Part shown: positions 1 through 10,800 of the stretch, piece after piece
How the letters are laid out: every line of letters starts with the position of its first letter
How positions within the stretch are numbered: the stretch's first letter is position 1
Assembly (NCBI GenBank): GCA_963855995.1
Contig: OY979717.1
Span: 19,195,906-19,259,905 of the forward strand
Source of the DNA: Muricea muricata
Taxonomy: Eukaryota > Cnidaria > Anthozoa > Malacalcyonacea > Plexauridae
Length of the DNA stretch: 64,000 bases
Direction: 5' to 3'
The notes under the pieces: generated by a model
Told to the model about the DNA's origin: nothing
Seen by the model: only the letters and a program-made list of their open reading frames with translations
Database searches by the model: none
Position numbers and translations under genes: made by a program

Positions 1-143
1 AAATGATAAGTTATGCCATATTAAGTATGGTAATGTAGAATAAATTATATAATAAGTTAATTTATTTTAAGTTCAAGTTGAATATTATTGGTCAGAGGAC
101 ATACCACGTGATCACGTGACTTTGCATGTTATTCTTTTGTTCT

Positions 144-589
144 GTACACACCTAAAAATCTCACAACTTGTAACAAGTCTGCAGACAAGCCGTCAACAAG
201 ATGTGTTCGCACTGCTTGTTCCAAAGTTGTCAACAAGTTGTTCCAAACTTGTTGACAACTTGTAACAAGCTTGACGAAAATATCAGACTTGTTACAAGGT
301 TGTTCTAACAACTCTGATACAATCCTGTTGTAGCAAGTTTGTTACAAGATTGACAACACAAGGCTGTAACAATATTGTTATATCATGCTGTATCAGTCTT
401 GTTGGAACAATCTTGTAACAGGTCTGATAGTCCCATCAAGCTTGTTACAATTTGTCAACAGCTTGTTCTAAACTTGTTCCAACAAATTCGGAACAAGCAG
501 TGCGAATACATCTTGTCAACAACTTGTGAACAGACTTGTTACAACTTGTTTGCAGGTCTGTAGCAACTTGTGCGTTTTTACGTGTGTAC
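144..589. repeat. Foldback repeat built from TTGTTACAAG / CTTGTAACAAG motifs
   Basis: The left half and the right half are imperfect reverse complements. GTACACAC at the left end answers GTGTGTAC at the right end, and the motifs around CGCACTGCTTGTTCC and GGAACAAGCAGTGCG are mirrored. Inside each arm the motifs CTTGTAACAAG and AACTTGTTCC recur every 20-30 bases. No transposase is present, so this looks like a non-autonomous foldback or MITE-type element. Related fragments lie near 8590-8700 and 22985-23280. It probably sits in an intron of the RTCA-like gene. Confidence 0.7.
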
Positions 590-931
590 TTTGTACGTGA
601 TTCGTGATAGAAGTGTTAAAGAGATTTCTATATTATTTTTTATTACTGTATATTTTACTTAAATACGTGTATCAAAAACAACGTGAGACCAAAGATTTTA
701 ATACATTTCACACTCCTCTAGACTCCTAGTTTGCTATATCCTTGTAAGTGAATATAAAAAAGTTCGAAAGATGCAGTGAAATTTGGGTAACGTTTAGCAT
801 ATCAGCGAATTCCTTTTTGCTATGAGCAAAACCAGTGCGTAGAACAGACTTTACAGGATCGTTAATAATTCATATTAATTTTTCAATAGGCTAACCTGTG
901 CTTTGTATTTTAAGATTTCTTTTTGTGACAG

Positions 932-3900
932 GAATGTAAGTGATCTTATTCCGTATGCCATACCTTCACTGATGTTTGCACCTAATCCCCGCGTTGGTCG
1001 CAACAATGTACTGTTTTTAACTGGTCCAACCTACGCATATAATGGCTTGCATATTGACCACATATCCAAGGTATCAATAATCGTATTTAGGTCTGGCTGT
1101 AACCTTTCGATTCTTAGATAGTCTTAGAGTAGGGTATACATGTACAACATGCAGGTGGTATTAAAATACATTTTATTCAAGCTTTAGAGTACACAACTTC
1201 AATTAACGCATTAAGTGTAAAGCAGGAGCATCAACTAGCACTTAGAAGAACAAAGTATCCAACATCAAACATTTTTGAAATTAGTTCTCCATAAACTCCT
1301 TAAAACCGCGACTTCCTCCAGGTACAATTTTTCCGGAATGACATTTGAGAGTGTAAGTTGTGTTAGTGTGCAGCGGACTTAAAGATCTAGTCCTAGTTTA
1401 TCTTGTATTCTTACATGTCAATACGAATTTCAGATCCAATTCTCGGTTAACGTCTTATATGACATTTGAATACCACTGGAATTCACTGTTTTGCGCTCCT
1501 GTTGCAGTACACATTTTTTTCAAATTCTTTTTTCTCTACCGTGGTTTTTTCACAGCAATTTTTTTATACCCCTCGATTCCATTCAGGTGTATCAGCCGAC
1601 AATGAGTCGTTTTGGAATAAAATTTGATGTTGAAGTAAAGAAAAGGTGAATATTTGTGTCACTGTTAGAAAGAGCGTCTGCTTACTCAGGTTTTGGCAAT
1701 GTTGATTACAATTGTTCCTTTAGTTAAACAAAGTAGTTATGTACAGTATAGGTCTATTTAGACCACCATAATCACCGCCATAACAGCGTACTTATTCTTG
1801 GTATGAACTGAAACAACGTTCGAGTATTTGTTGAATTGTTTGAGAGAGCCCTTATACTCCTTTGCTGTTATAAGATAGAGCTGTTGTACATTTTGTATAT
1901 TGTACATTTTGTAACTATGGATAAATTGGAACATTGCACCGACCGTGGTTACTTTTAGGGGATATTTACCTTACGGTCGAGGGAGCGTTGTGGTAAGGTC
2001 AAATCCTGTCCAATGTCTTGACAATATACACATGACAGATCCAGGCATTGTCAGCAAGATCACAGGACGAGCATTTGTAGCCGGTGGGAAACCCGTGAAG
2101 GTAGAGTATAACTAAATTTGCTCGCCAACATCAGTTTGATAAACTTAATTTGTTCGAGTAGTTTTACTGTTTATTTATGGCCGGAATTAAATCGCGGATG
2201 TAATTCGCATTATTAGGTCCTTGAAAGTCTCGGGGTTTACTTTTGTCAGATATTCCAATAATGATTAAATTACTCATTTTTTTCATTCTCTATTATTATT
2301 AATATTATTATCAAAACATCTTTATACATGCAAGGCAATCACGGTAACTAATCAACTATACAACGCGTGGATCGATGTATAATGATTGTGTACCGTGTTC
2401 TAATATGTATAATTCCAAATTAAATTCAATTGGCTGTTTCGGTCAAAAACAGAAAAATACATGGGTGCTTGGAAATACCAGATGTATTTCGAGTGTTGAA
2501 CATCAGAAATATCATGTTCAACACGAGAAATAAGTCTGGTATTTCCAAGCACCCATGTATTTTTCTGTTTATTATATAAACTACAGGTTTTCCACCAATA
2601 TAAAATGTCGTGTCGTTTTGGAGTATGGATTTTTGTGTGTTTATTGTGTGTATAATTAGGTATTGTAGTGCATATTAGCATAAAGCTATAAATTGTGAAA
2701 TAATCGGACAGTTTATCACAATCTATACAAGACATTTACGCGTGTAGCGAGGACGTGTTTACACACAAATTAAAAGTGGTTTTACTTATAAATGATACGG
2801 AAACATGTGTAGAAACATGTGTAAGTTTTAAATTAAGTAAGCTGCTAAATAAAGAACACGTAGAGGTATTCACATAAAATGTCCAGAAGCTATGAGTGGT
2901 GATGGTTTGAAAAGCGATAATTTTCACATGTGAAATTATCATAAATAATCTCACATGTGAGATTATCAGTTTTATCAGTGCCCAAAATCCTTATAAAGCA
3001 CTGTACTTTATATAATAAATGTTTTTATCACACATGTGCGGTGTATTAAAAAATATTTAACGATGTTTCAGTTCTTCGGTCCATTACAGTAACTTGAGAC
3101 GTTTTTTAAAAGTCCTTGAATTTTATCTTCAGTGAGGGAGGGTTCACCTTGATATACTTCCGTATACTCACTTCGGCTAAGAGGAACTGTGGGCTCTGGG
3201 TGCAAGATTGCATCGGGAGAACATGTCATGATACAGGTTTTATTTACTGTACAGATTGCGCAAAGAATGGCGAAACAGGCTCAGATGTTATTGAGAGGAC
3301 TGTTTCGCGACGTTCCTATTACAATAGATTCTGTCCGTGAGTCTGACAGCAGATCAGAGGGCATGGGGCAAGGCATCGTGTAGGTTGAATTTTTTGCCAA
3401 AATATATTTTGTAGATTTATTTTAATACTTTTTTGTAATGTCAGGGATGGTCCTTATAATTATGTACGATGATATCTTTTCATTTGCAGGTATAAATCAT
3501 ACCTTCACATGTCAATATCCTTAATAGCGTTAACAGTCAATTAGGATTGAGAATGATTTGGTATCTTTATCATGACAGATAATTTCTTGTCAGCGTTGTC
3601 ATTATCTTGCCCATGGACTCGTGAAAATATTGATAACACGAGGATATATGAATCATCTCACACACCATGTGATATAACATGATGTTCTTTATTTTAGAAT
3701 TGTAGCGGAGACGTCCACGTCGTGTGTATTTTCGGGCTCAGGATTGTGGAAAAAAGGTAGATTGGGAAGCCTTGCATATCGATTTTGTCCCAAAAAAACG
3801 CCATACCGTACCTGTTTTATACTGTGCGTTTATATTGCTACACCACTCTCCTTAGCAGAGGCTTTTTGGTTTTAGTGCCTTGAAGCCTCTGCCATAAAAT

Positions 3901-6397
3901 GTTTTCAAGATGGCGGATTTGCATGTTGAATACTTGAATTCTTTTAAAATATAGCAAATCCCAAAAGCATAAACATTTTCTCCAACATAAAAGGAATTTT
4001 CGTAATTATAAACAATTTTACTTGCCATCTATCATAAGACTTTGCGACCGAATTTCACGAATATCTATAACTATATCAGAAGTATCGCCACGTCATGTCA
4101 TGTTCACAAAATCGCTTGCTTGAACACATTATAATGGGCTTCCCTTCTCAAATTTCAACTTTTCATGATCCTCCGTGAACTATAATATCTGCCGAAACGT
4201 CGTGTAAGACAATAAAAAAAAACACTAAAACCAAAAAAGCCTCTGCAAAAGAGAATATTGCTACGCCATCTTTGTACGGACTACATTCGAGGGAAATGCG
4301 TTATATTGTGATACTTAATCAAGTGATCAAATAAACGTTTTGCATGAGAATTTTTTTTTCAAATTTTTATATGTCAGTGTAAAATGTTTAGGGGATCATT
4401 ATTAACTGCTATATTGAAAATTTATCATACGTCTAAACCATAGTCACCTGGGTTGTGTGCAATACAAACCTTTACCTTGATTGTACACCATTAAAATATA
4501 GGTGTGGAAACAGAAACTGTGGTCGAAGATGCAATGAAAGAGCTTATGAGTAATATAAATTCTGGAGGTTGTGTTGATAGCTGGATGCAAGATCAGGTTA
4601 GATGCTACCTTGTGCGCATCTCTTTTCCCCCTCATTTTACCGCCTTTAAAATTGTGGTGGTCACTCGATAATAGCTACTATATGTAGAAGTCTCATTGTT
4701 ACTTGTCTCCAATTAGTTTCTTTGCTAACAAATTCATTTCCTAGCATAATGTTTCTTACATATGAAGATCAAGTCACCAGCCTACAGTAGCAGTATGTAG
4801 TTAGATAACAGTCCTTAGCAGTGTAAAAACCATAACTTACAGTTCCTAACTATAATTGTAAAAATAACTTAAAGAAATCGTGTCTACCTCGTGCACATAC
4901 CCAGCCTATACGCTTTACGATACTCCGTCTAGATTATTACCTCGATGGCACTCGCAAGAGGAAACTCTGTTGTTAGGACTGGACTTCTTACGTTCAAAAC
5001 AAAGGTCGCACTGAAGGCTATAAAACATTTAACCAAGGTACGCGAAAATGATTGAGCCAAATGTACTTCTTACTATAATTTGTGAACATGAAACATTGTG
5101 GTGTTATACCTCCAGCGATATCACTAGTGTGTGGAGGGGATTAACATCCTCTGTTGCTTATTGTCAACTTGTAACACAAACGTTTTATATTTGGTACACA
5201 AAATGTTTTTTCTTTTACCATTGTTCCTAGTTAACTGCGAATCGACCTCCCAGTTGAGAAAGTGCAGTTTTGTCCCTCTTGGGCAAGTACAGTACATGCA
5301 TATTTTTAATTTCTTTTGGGCAGAATTTCTTATGATAGCAAAGTTTAGTGGAATTCTGTTAATATTATCCAATCCAAAACGTATAGTCTAAGTTTAGAAC
5401 CGTGAGTTTTATATGCTGACTTACGATTTTTCATGAAGAAAATTTTAACGGCAAGCGCACAACTTTACTGATAGACGGGGTTGCTTGAAAAAACAGTGGT
5501 TTCGCAGTTAACGTTAAACAATTGTAGTTCACATTGTTTATGTATATTTAGCAGGGGGTACAGTATGGCTCTGTAACAAGTCTCCTAAAATATGCTCTGC
5601 ATACTAGAATATTTCGCTACAGAAAACTAGCACCTTCCCGTCAATGTTTTAGTTTACTCTTTTTTGGCATGACTGCTGTACATGAAAGGTTGATGGCAAA
5701 AAAGTTCTTTTTGCAAATTTGAAAAAGCTTTTACACTAACTAGAACAAAGCTTTTTACATTTGGACTCGAACATGTGAGTTGTCCGCCATCTTCAATAAA
5801 TTCTTGAGCTTATCACAAGTCACAAGTAGGATAAAGCCTTAAAAAGTCAGTCGTAATAAATAGAGTAAATAGCAAACAATTGTTGGCCAGAATTTTTGAG
5901 GTACTAAATGCGGGATATCAAATAGCAAGTAGATAGAGTTTTTGGTTCGTTCACTGCTTATCCACAACTAAATGTATAGCGTGATCGCACACGTGAATCC
6001 TTGAAAATCCAAGATGCCGGACAGCTGGTATCTTTCAGTCGAGATATCTCAAGAATCAAGCTAGATATAAAAAGGCTGTAACAGCATTTGTTATTTTTTT
6101 GAAAAGGTCTTTCAAATGAACAAAACATTTTTTGGTTGCCACGCCCTTTAAATTAATAGTCGACATGGGTTAATTTTGCACCAGGATGGGGGCTATTGTG
6201 GCATGCATGTTTGTTATTTACTGTATAAATTATTAATCTATAAGATTACCTTATATGGCAACCTCTTTTTTCGAATTGGTTCTTAAGACACGTTTTTATT
6301 TTTTAAGGTTCGTTTCAAAATAACCAAAGAACATCCACTGCAAACAAACCTCGTTAGATGCATAGGCCTTGGGTACACAAACCTGTATCTGGACTAA
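932..6397 (+). CDS. RTCA: RNA 3'-terminal phosphate cyclase family gene, 3' eight exons (5' end outside window), catalytic His replaced
   Basis: Exons read as 932-1070, 1587-1645, 1959-2100, 3255-3379, 3698-3756, 4502-4596, 4933-5037 and 6308-6397 (TAA stop). All junctions are GT..AG and the frame stays open throughout. Family landmarks in order: IPSLMFAPNP, VYQPTMSRFG, the ITGRAFVAGGKPVK stretch, GIVIVAETSTSC, SGGCVDSWMQDQ, SMALARGNS and the C-terminal RCIGLGYTNLYLD. Spacing matches RTCA rather than RCL1, for example there is no insertion after the AETST motif. RTCA turns RNA 3'-phosphates into 2',3'-cyclic phosphates through a histidyl-AMP intermediate. Here the family's T-L-H-T-x-T segment reads TFKTKV, so the nucleophilic His is Lys. 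The GGTNA motif and the KGGGE loop (here YGRGS) have also changed. It may be a pseudoenzyme or a fast-evolving paralogue. Family assignment is firm; enzymatic activity is doubtful. Confidence 0.88.
2447..2570. repeat. Long perfect hairpin (palindromic MITE) in an RTCA intron
   Basis: Positions 2447-2482 are the exact reverse complement of 2535-2570 (36 of 36 bases). Most of the intervening sequence also pairs: GTGTTGAACAT answers ATGTTCAACAC. That leaves a loop of only about ten bases. It lies in the intron between RTCA exons 1959-2100 and 3255-3379. There is no coding content. Confidence 0.85.
3846..4254. mobile_element. TIR element with an unusually long flanking duplication
   Basis: The ends are inverted repeats: GCAGAGGC-TTTTTGGTTTTAGTG near 3855 answers CACTAAAACC-AAAAAAGCCTCTGC ending at 4246. 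Immediately outside are near-identical direct copies, ATATTGCTACACCA at 3832-3845 and ATATTGCTACGCCA at 4255-4268, matching at 13 of 14 bases. The body is non-coding and the element sits in an RTCA intron. A 14-bp duplication is longer than those of the common cut-and-paste superfamilies. Confidence 0.65.
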
Positions 6398-7819
6398 TTA
6401 AAACCTTTAAGGATCTACAGCCACGTACAGTTTTCTTGACGAGAAATCTTGCCCATGTGTATGCGGTCAAAAAGTTGTCTTTGATCGTGTGTACAGCAAC
6501 AGATTGGCTAAACTTCCATGACAAGGAGCTTTTGAAAAGCCAGTCATGCTAGCTATTCATTGTCATTCTCGAGAAGCACTTTGCCAGGCTACAGACAAAC
6601 AACTTTCCTTTCTAAAAAAGCTGGCATAAGATGGGAATTGCTGTTAAAGAGTGTTATCCTGGCCTGTGTACTACCAGAAAATTCCATGTCCATTTCCCAG
6701 AACCTTTTGCCAAACCACCCAGTGCTGTTATGGCGTCCTTGTCTACCCTAGATGTCGACAAGAATCACAATCTTCGTGTTACATCATCAGTTACTTCTAT
6801 AACCTCTTCTTCATTCGATATTGCATCTAACACCTGGAACGATTCGAAGATTTATCGCGTGAAATTTGCCTGGATTGCCTGTCCTTGATTTCTATACATA
6901 TCATTTTGTCGCTTCATTTAATACTTCTAAACTACGTTTAAGTTAACTTGATTATATTATCTGTTTTATCACAATAATAAGTATATATTAAGTTTAATAT
7001 AATTATTCTAGGTTTACTATGAAAATAATTGTTTCTAGTCCAATTATTTATATAGATCCATTACAGGAAAAAATGAGCGTGCTAACTTGTAATTAAAGCA
7101 AATTGAAAATTTTCTTCCAAGAAAACCACCATTTTAAAAACATCAATTGATATGTTATATTATAATTGAGATTTAATTTATGCATGGACAAGAAATCTTC
7201 CAAGTATTCACAGACCTTAATCATTCCTATTTAGGTCTACGCACAGGCTATTTCAACAGTAATAACTTCAAAAGTATTAATAACTTTTCCATATTTTTTC
7301 CCTGTGTATAATTATTAGTTAAGAAAGAGGAAACAGTTTCCGTGTTTCTTCTAGAAAGTAGAAATCAACGTTCTAAGCTCCCTTCTCCAAGTAGTATAGT
7401 CACAATACGATCGACTTCTACACATTAATATACCACGTAGTACGTACATTGTTATATCCATTACACTGCCACTGGCTTATATAGCTACTGCCACTGGCTT
7501 ATATAGCTACTGCCACTGGCTTATATATGCATGGCCAATACATATATAAAGGAATCTCTTGTTAAACCTTGTAAAGCAACGAGTTGATTCGTATGTACGC
7601 ATAGTCGCATACTGTTCATATATCTGAATGATTATAATCTGACGGGATATCAATGTTTGTTTTCACTTTGAGATAATTCTAAGAGCAGCTCAAAACATTC
7701 AATGCTACTTTTTTGAAATGTCACCATGGCGTTTCTGATAACTGCTTTATTCGCAGTACACGTTAGAGAATCACCTCTGTTTGCCATCCACAGTGAGGCG
7801 CGAGTTTGTAGTTCATTTT
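6398..7819. other. Tail-to-tail intergenic region between RTCA-like gene and UBE2U
   Basis: This 1.4 kb separates the two convergent stop codons. It is AT-rich and holds the 3' untranslated regions of both genes, which I cannot delimit. The only structured part is a short tandem repeat at about 7465-7526. Confidence 0.6.
7465..7526. repeat. 22-bp tandem repeat, about three copies
   Basis: Three successive copies of CTGCCACTGGCTTATATA plus GCTA run head to tail with almost no divergence; the last copy diverges after TATATA. It lies between the convergent RTCA-like and UBE2U genes. Confidence 0.85.
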
Positions 7820-10800
7820 CTAGTGATAATCGGTTGATAAATTTCTGCTCCAGTTCACTAAATCAATTGCTTCTTTATCAAGGTCAGCCAAGTCGTCCTT
7901 TCGCGTAGTTGATTCAGGTGTGGATGTTTCTGCCGAATCTTCGGGAAAATATGAATTACTTTAATATTATGCTTTATTTTAAGGGTTTCAGACTGTTGTG
8001 ATGTCTTAAGTAAAGCCCCAGCGGCCTCGTACAGTATCGAAAATTTTGAGTTCATTGTACATTCAGCAAGTGTGTTATTTGCAAACAAAACACAAACTTA
8101 ACAGTCACACTAACACATTTAATATATGATCTTAGTTCACTGCTTTCACTAATTTAAATACAATATGGCTAAATATCTCAATGCTCCGCTTTTTTTGTCT
8201 TTCTTTTAGGACTTCCTTCATGTACAATCTGATTATAGTTTCGTACAAACGTGTCATTTTGTAACAAAATTGAAGCCATTTTGTAAAAAAGTTGAAGCCA
8301 TTTTGGATGAACAATGCACGCTTTTCGTGCGTTCTTGTCAATACTGCACTCAAAAGACTCGTTGTTGCCAGATAACCAAAACACAAGTGATTGATTTTGA
8401 CCAATCGCGTGCGTAGATTTTGAACAGCGAACGAAGATCATATATTTAAATTCTGTTATATTGAGGTACGGTCTAAACTCATTCAGAAGATATCAAAGCG
8501 ATTATGGATAAGATTTGAAATTAGAATATTTCACTCCGAGTATTAAATACGGTAATTTCTTCCCAGTATGTTATATACACGTAAAACGTAACTTGTTCCA
8601 ATTGTTGAAACAACCAGTTAGATGCTTGGTGAGCAGAACTGCATGTCAGACTTGTTACAGGCTTGTTCCGACAAGGTATAATGATCATGATATACATAGT
8701 ATTTTTTGTTGCAAAGGTTGCAAGAATCCTGCTGGGCCAACAGGTATCTTGCTAGAGTCCTGAAGGCGTAAAATTGGAAGATCGGAATTGCCTATTTCGT
8801 GCTGGGAAAAGGGAAATTGCATGCACTGGGACTGGGATTCATTGGCCAAAAAAACAATAGAAAATGGGAATGGAATTATTTTTGAGCAAAACAGCCACTA
8901 GGACTATGGGATTTGTGTATTTGGACGATGGTATTTAGTCAAAATTCTGGCTGGGAAATGGGAATAGTACACCCCCCCCCCTTTCAAAATCCCGCTGCTA
9001 CACGCACTACGTCCACGCAAGATTTTACGTATATAGGTATGTCATATATGCCTTGCAGTTGTGTGCAAAAGCAACTGATAGAGAAATTGCTGTAAGCAAG
9101 GTGAAGTTACTGAACTTACTTGGTTTACCGATATAAACATGTCTCAGAACGTGAATTCTAGTAGGTACTGATCTAGGACTGCCAACAGAATCTGCATATT
9201 TTTCTTCTTTCCCACCAAACGTCCCATACATTAATTTGCGATGTTCAGCAAGCTGAATTCGCATTTCCTGCTCAACCTCGGCACGGGATAACTCGAAGTG
9301 AGCTTTTTGCAGTTTAAGATCAGTTTTCAAGTGCTCGCTTAATGCATGCAAAGGCGATGTTGAAGAACTGGATGTTGCAATTCCCTTCCACAATGTCAAG
9401 TAGTCTTCGAATGAGACCTTGCTTGAGCCATGAGAATTTTTCAAGGGCTTTTGTCGGCTTTCTTCTTCATTGAATTCTTCGTCCGGACTTGCGTTGTCAA
9501 CTGTTGTTGGTATGTTAGCTGTAAACATTGAAGCAAAAACATTACGTGTTGCTAACTAAGTCAGAGTCCAGCTTTTAGGAATATAATTTGGAAAGCCCAT
9601 ACTGCATTACTGTACATGCGTTCTAAATAACATACAGTGGGGGTCAAAAGTCTGAGTCCAGTTGATATTTACCCATTTTTGTCATTTTTTCAACATTGTG
9701 GCTCTGCAAAAAAACTAGAAATCTTCTTTCTATGGAATCAAGTTAAGTAAACTATAATTTTACTATTTTCTTCCCTAAATCATTGCTTTTAAAATATTTT
9801 GTGCTGCTTTTTTTTCATTTATTTCATCGTAGATCATGGATTAAAACAGGAGTAATTTGTTTTTAACAAGGAATGATTTTATCTCAAAACTTGTCCTGGC
9901 TGCTGGCTGTTTACTTCAATTTTTTCTTTAAAATGGCCCCATAAGTTTGCAATTAGATTAAGGAAAGGAGATTAAGGCTGAAGCAAATGAGCACTAAATC
10001 AACTTGCTTTTCATGTCTTTGTTAAATGCAGTTTACACAAATTAGAGCAGCGTTTATAAATCATCTTCCACACAGCCTTTTCCACGCAGAATAGCACACC
10101 TTTGCTGAATGTGATAATGTTTAGAAATACTGATTCCCATTTAAATATCACGAACTGATCATTAAACACATCTGTCCAGACTGTTTTTGCTAAAATTACG
10201 TTTCAATGTTAATTTGACACCACAATCTCTCACTCTGTCTTTATCAAATTTTCTGTTCTTGTGCATGGGCTTAATTACAATGTTATGCGTATTTTGACGA
10301 CAAAATTATAGTTATTTGGCAACTAGAAATTGTCATCTCAATTCTCAAAGACACTTCATTATTCAGGGTTACCATTTTTCCTCTAACTCGATTTAAATCT
10401 TTGAGACAGCAAGACTGACTCAGACTTATGACCCCCACTGTACATATATATAATCGTGCAAAATACCTCAAAAACTGTTTCTGTTTCATCTGGTAGGAAT
10501 CTTTAAGGATGAAACAGACTGTAGAGGTACGTTTTTGAGGTATTTCGCACGATTATACATTCAGGCGCTCTGTCTATATGTCATTAAGCACTCTTGTATT
10601 TCGCAAACAAAACTAACACGTTTATAGAAAACTAAACAAATTTGAAATCTTCGTGAAACACCTCAATTTATGAAGTTCTTTTTATCGAAACAGATTGTTT
10701 GGATACTTAGGGAGTAGAATAAACAGAAAAATTAAGAAATATAAATATATTCTAAAAATAAATATAAAAATCCCGAGGCTGTGTCTTTTATACAAGATAA

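Noticed and set aside
7858..8088. 76-codon minus-strand ORF
   Set aside because: It is out of frame with UBE2U; the true last exon (7938-7820) uses a different frame that fits the UBE2U C-terminus.
9025..9528. 167-codon minus-strand ORF as a stand-alone gene
   Set aside because: Only 9518-9120 is coding. It is UBE2U exon 6 with intron sequence on both sides, and the ORF's apparent Met start lies in the intron just before the splice acceptor.
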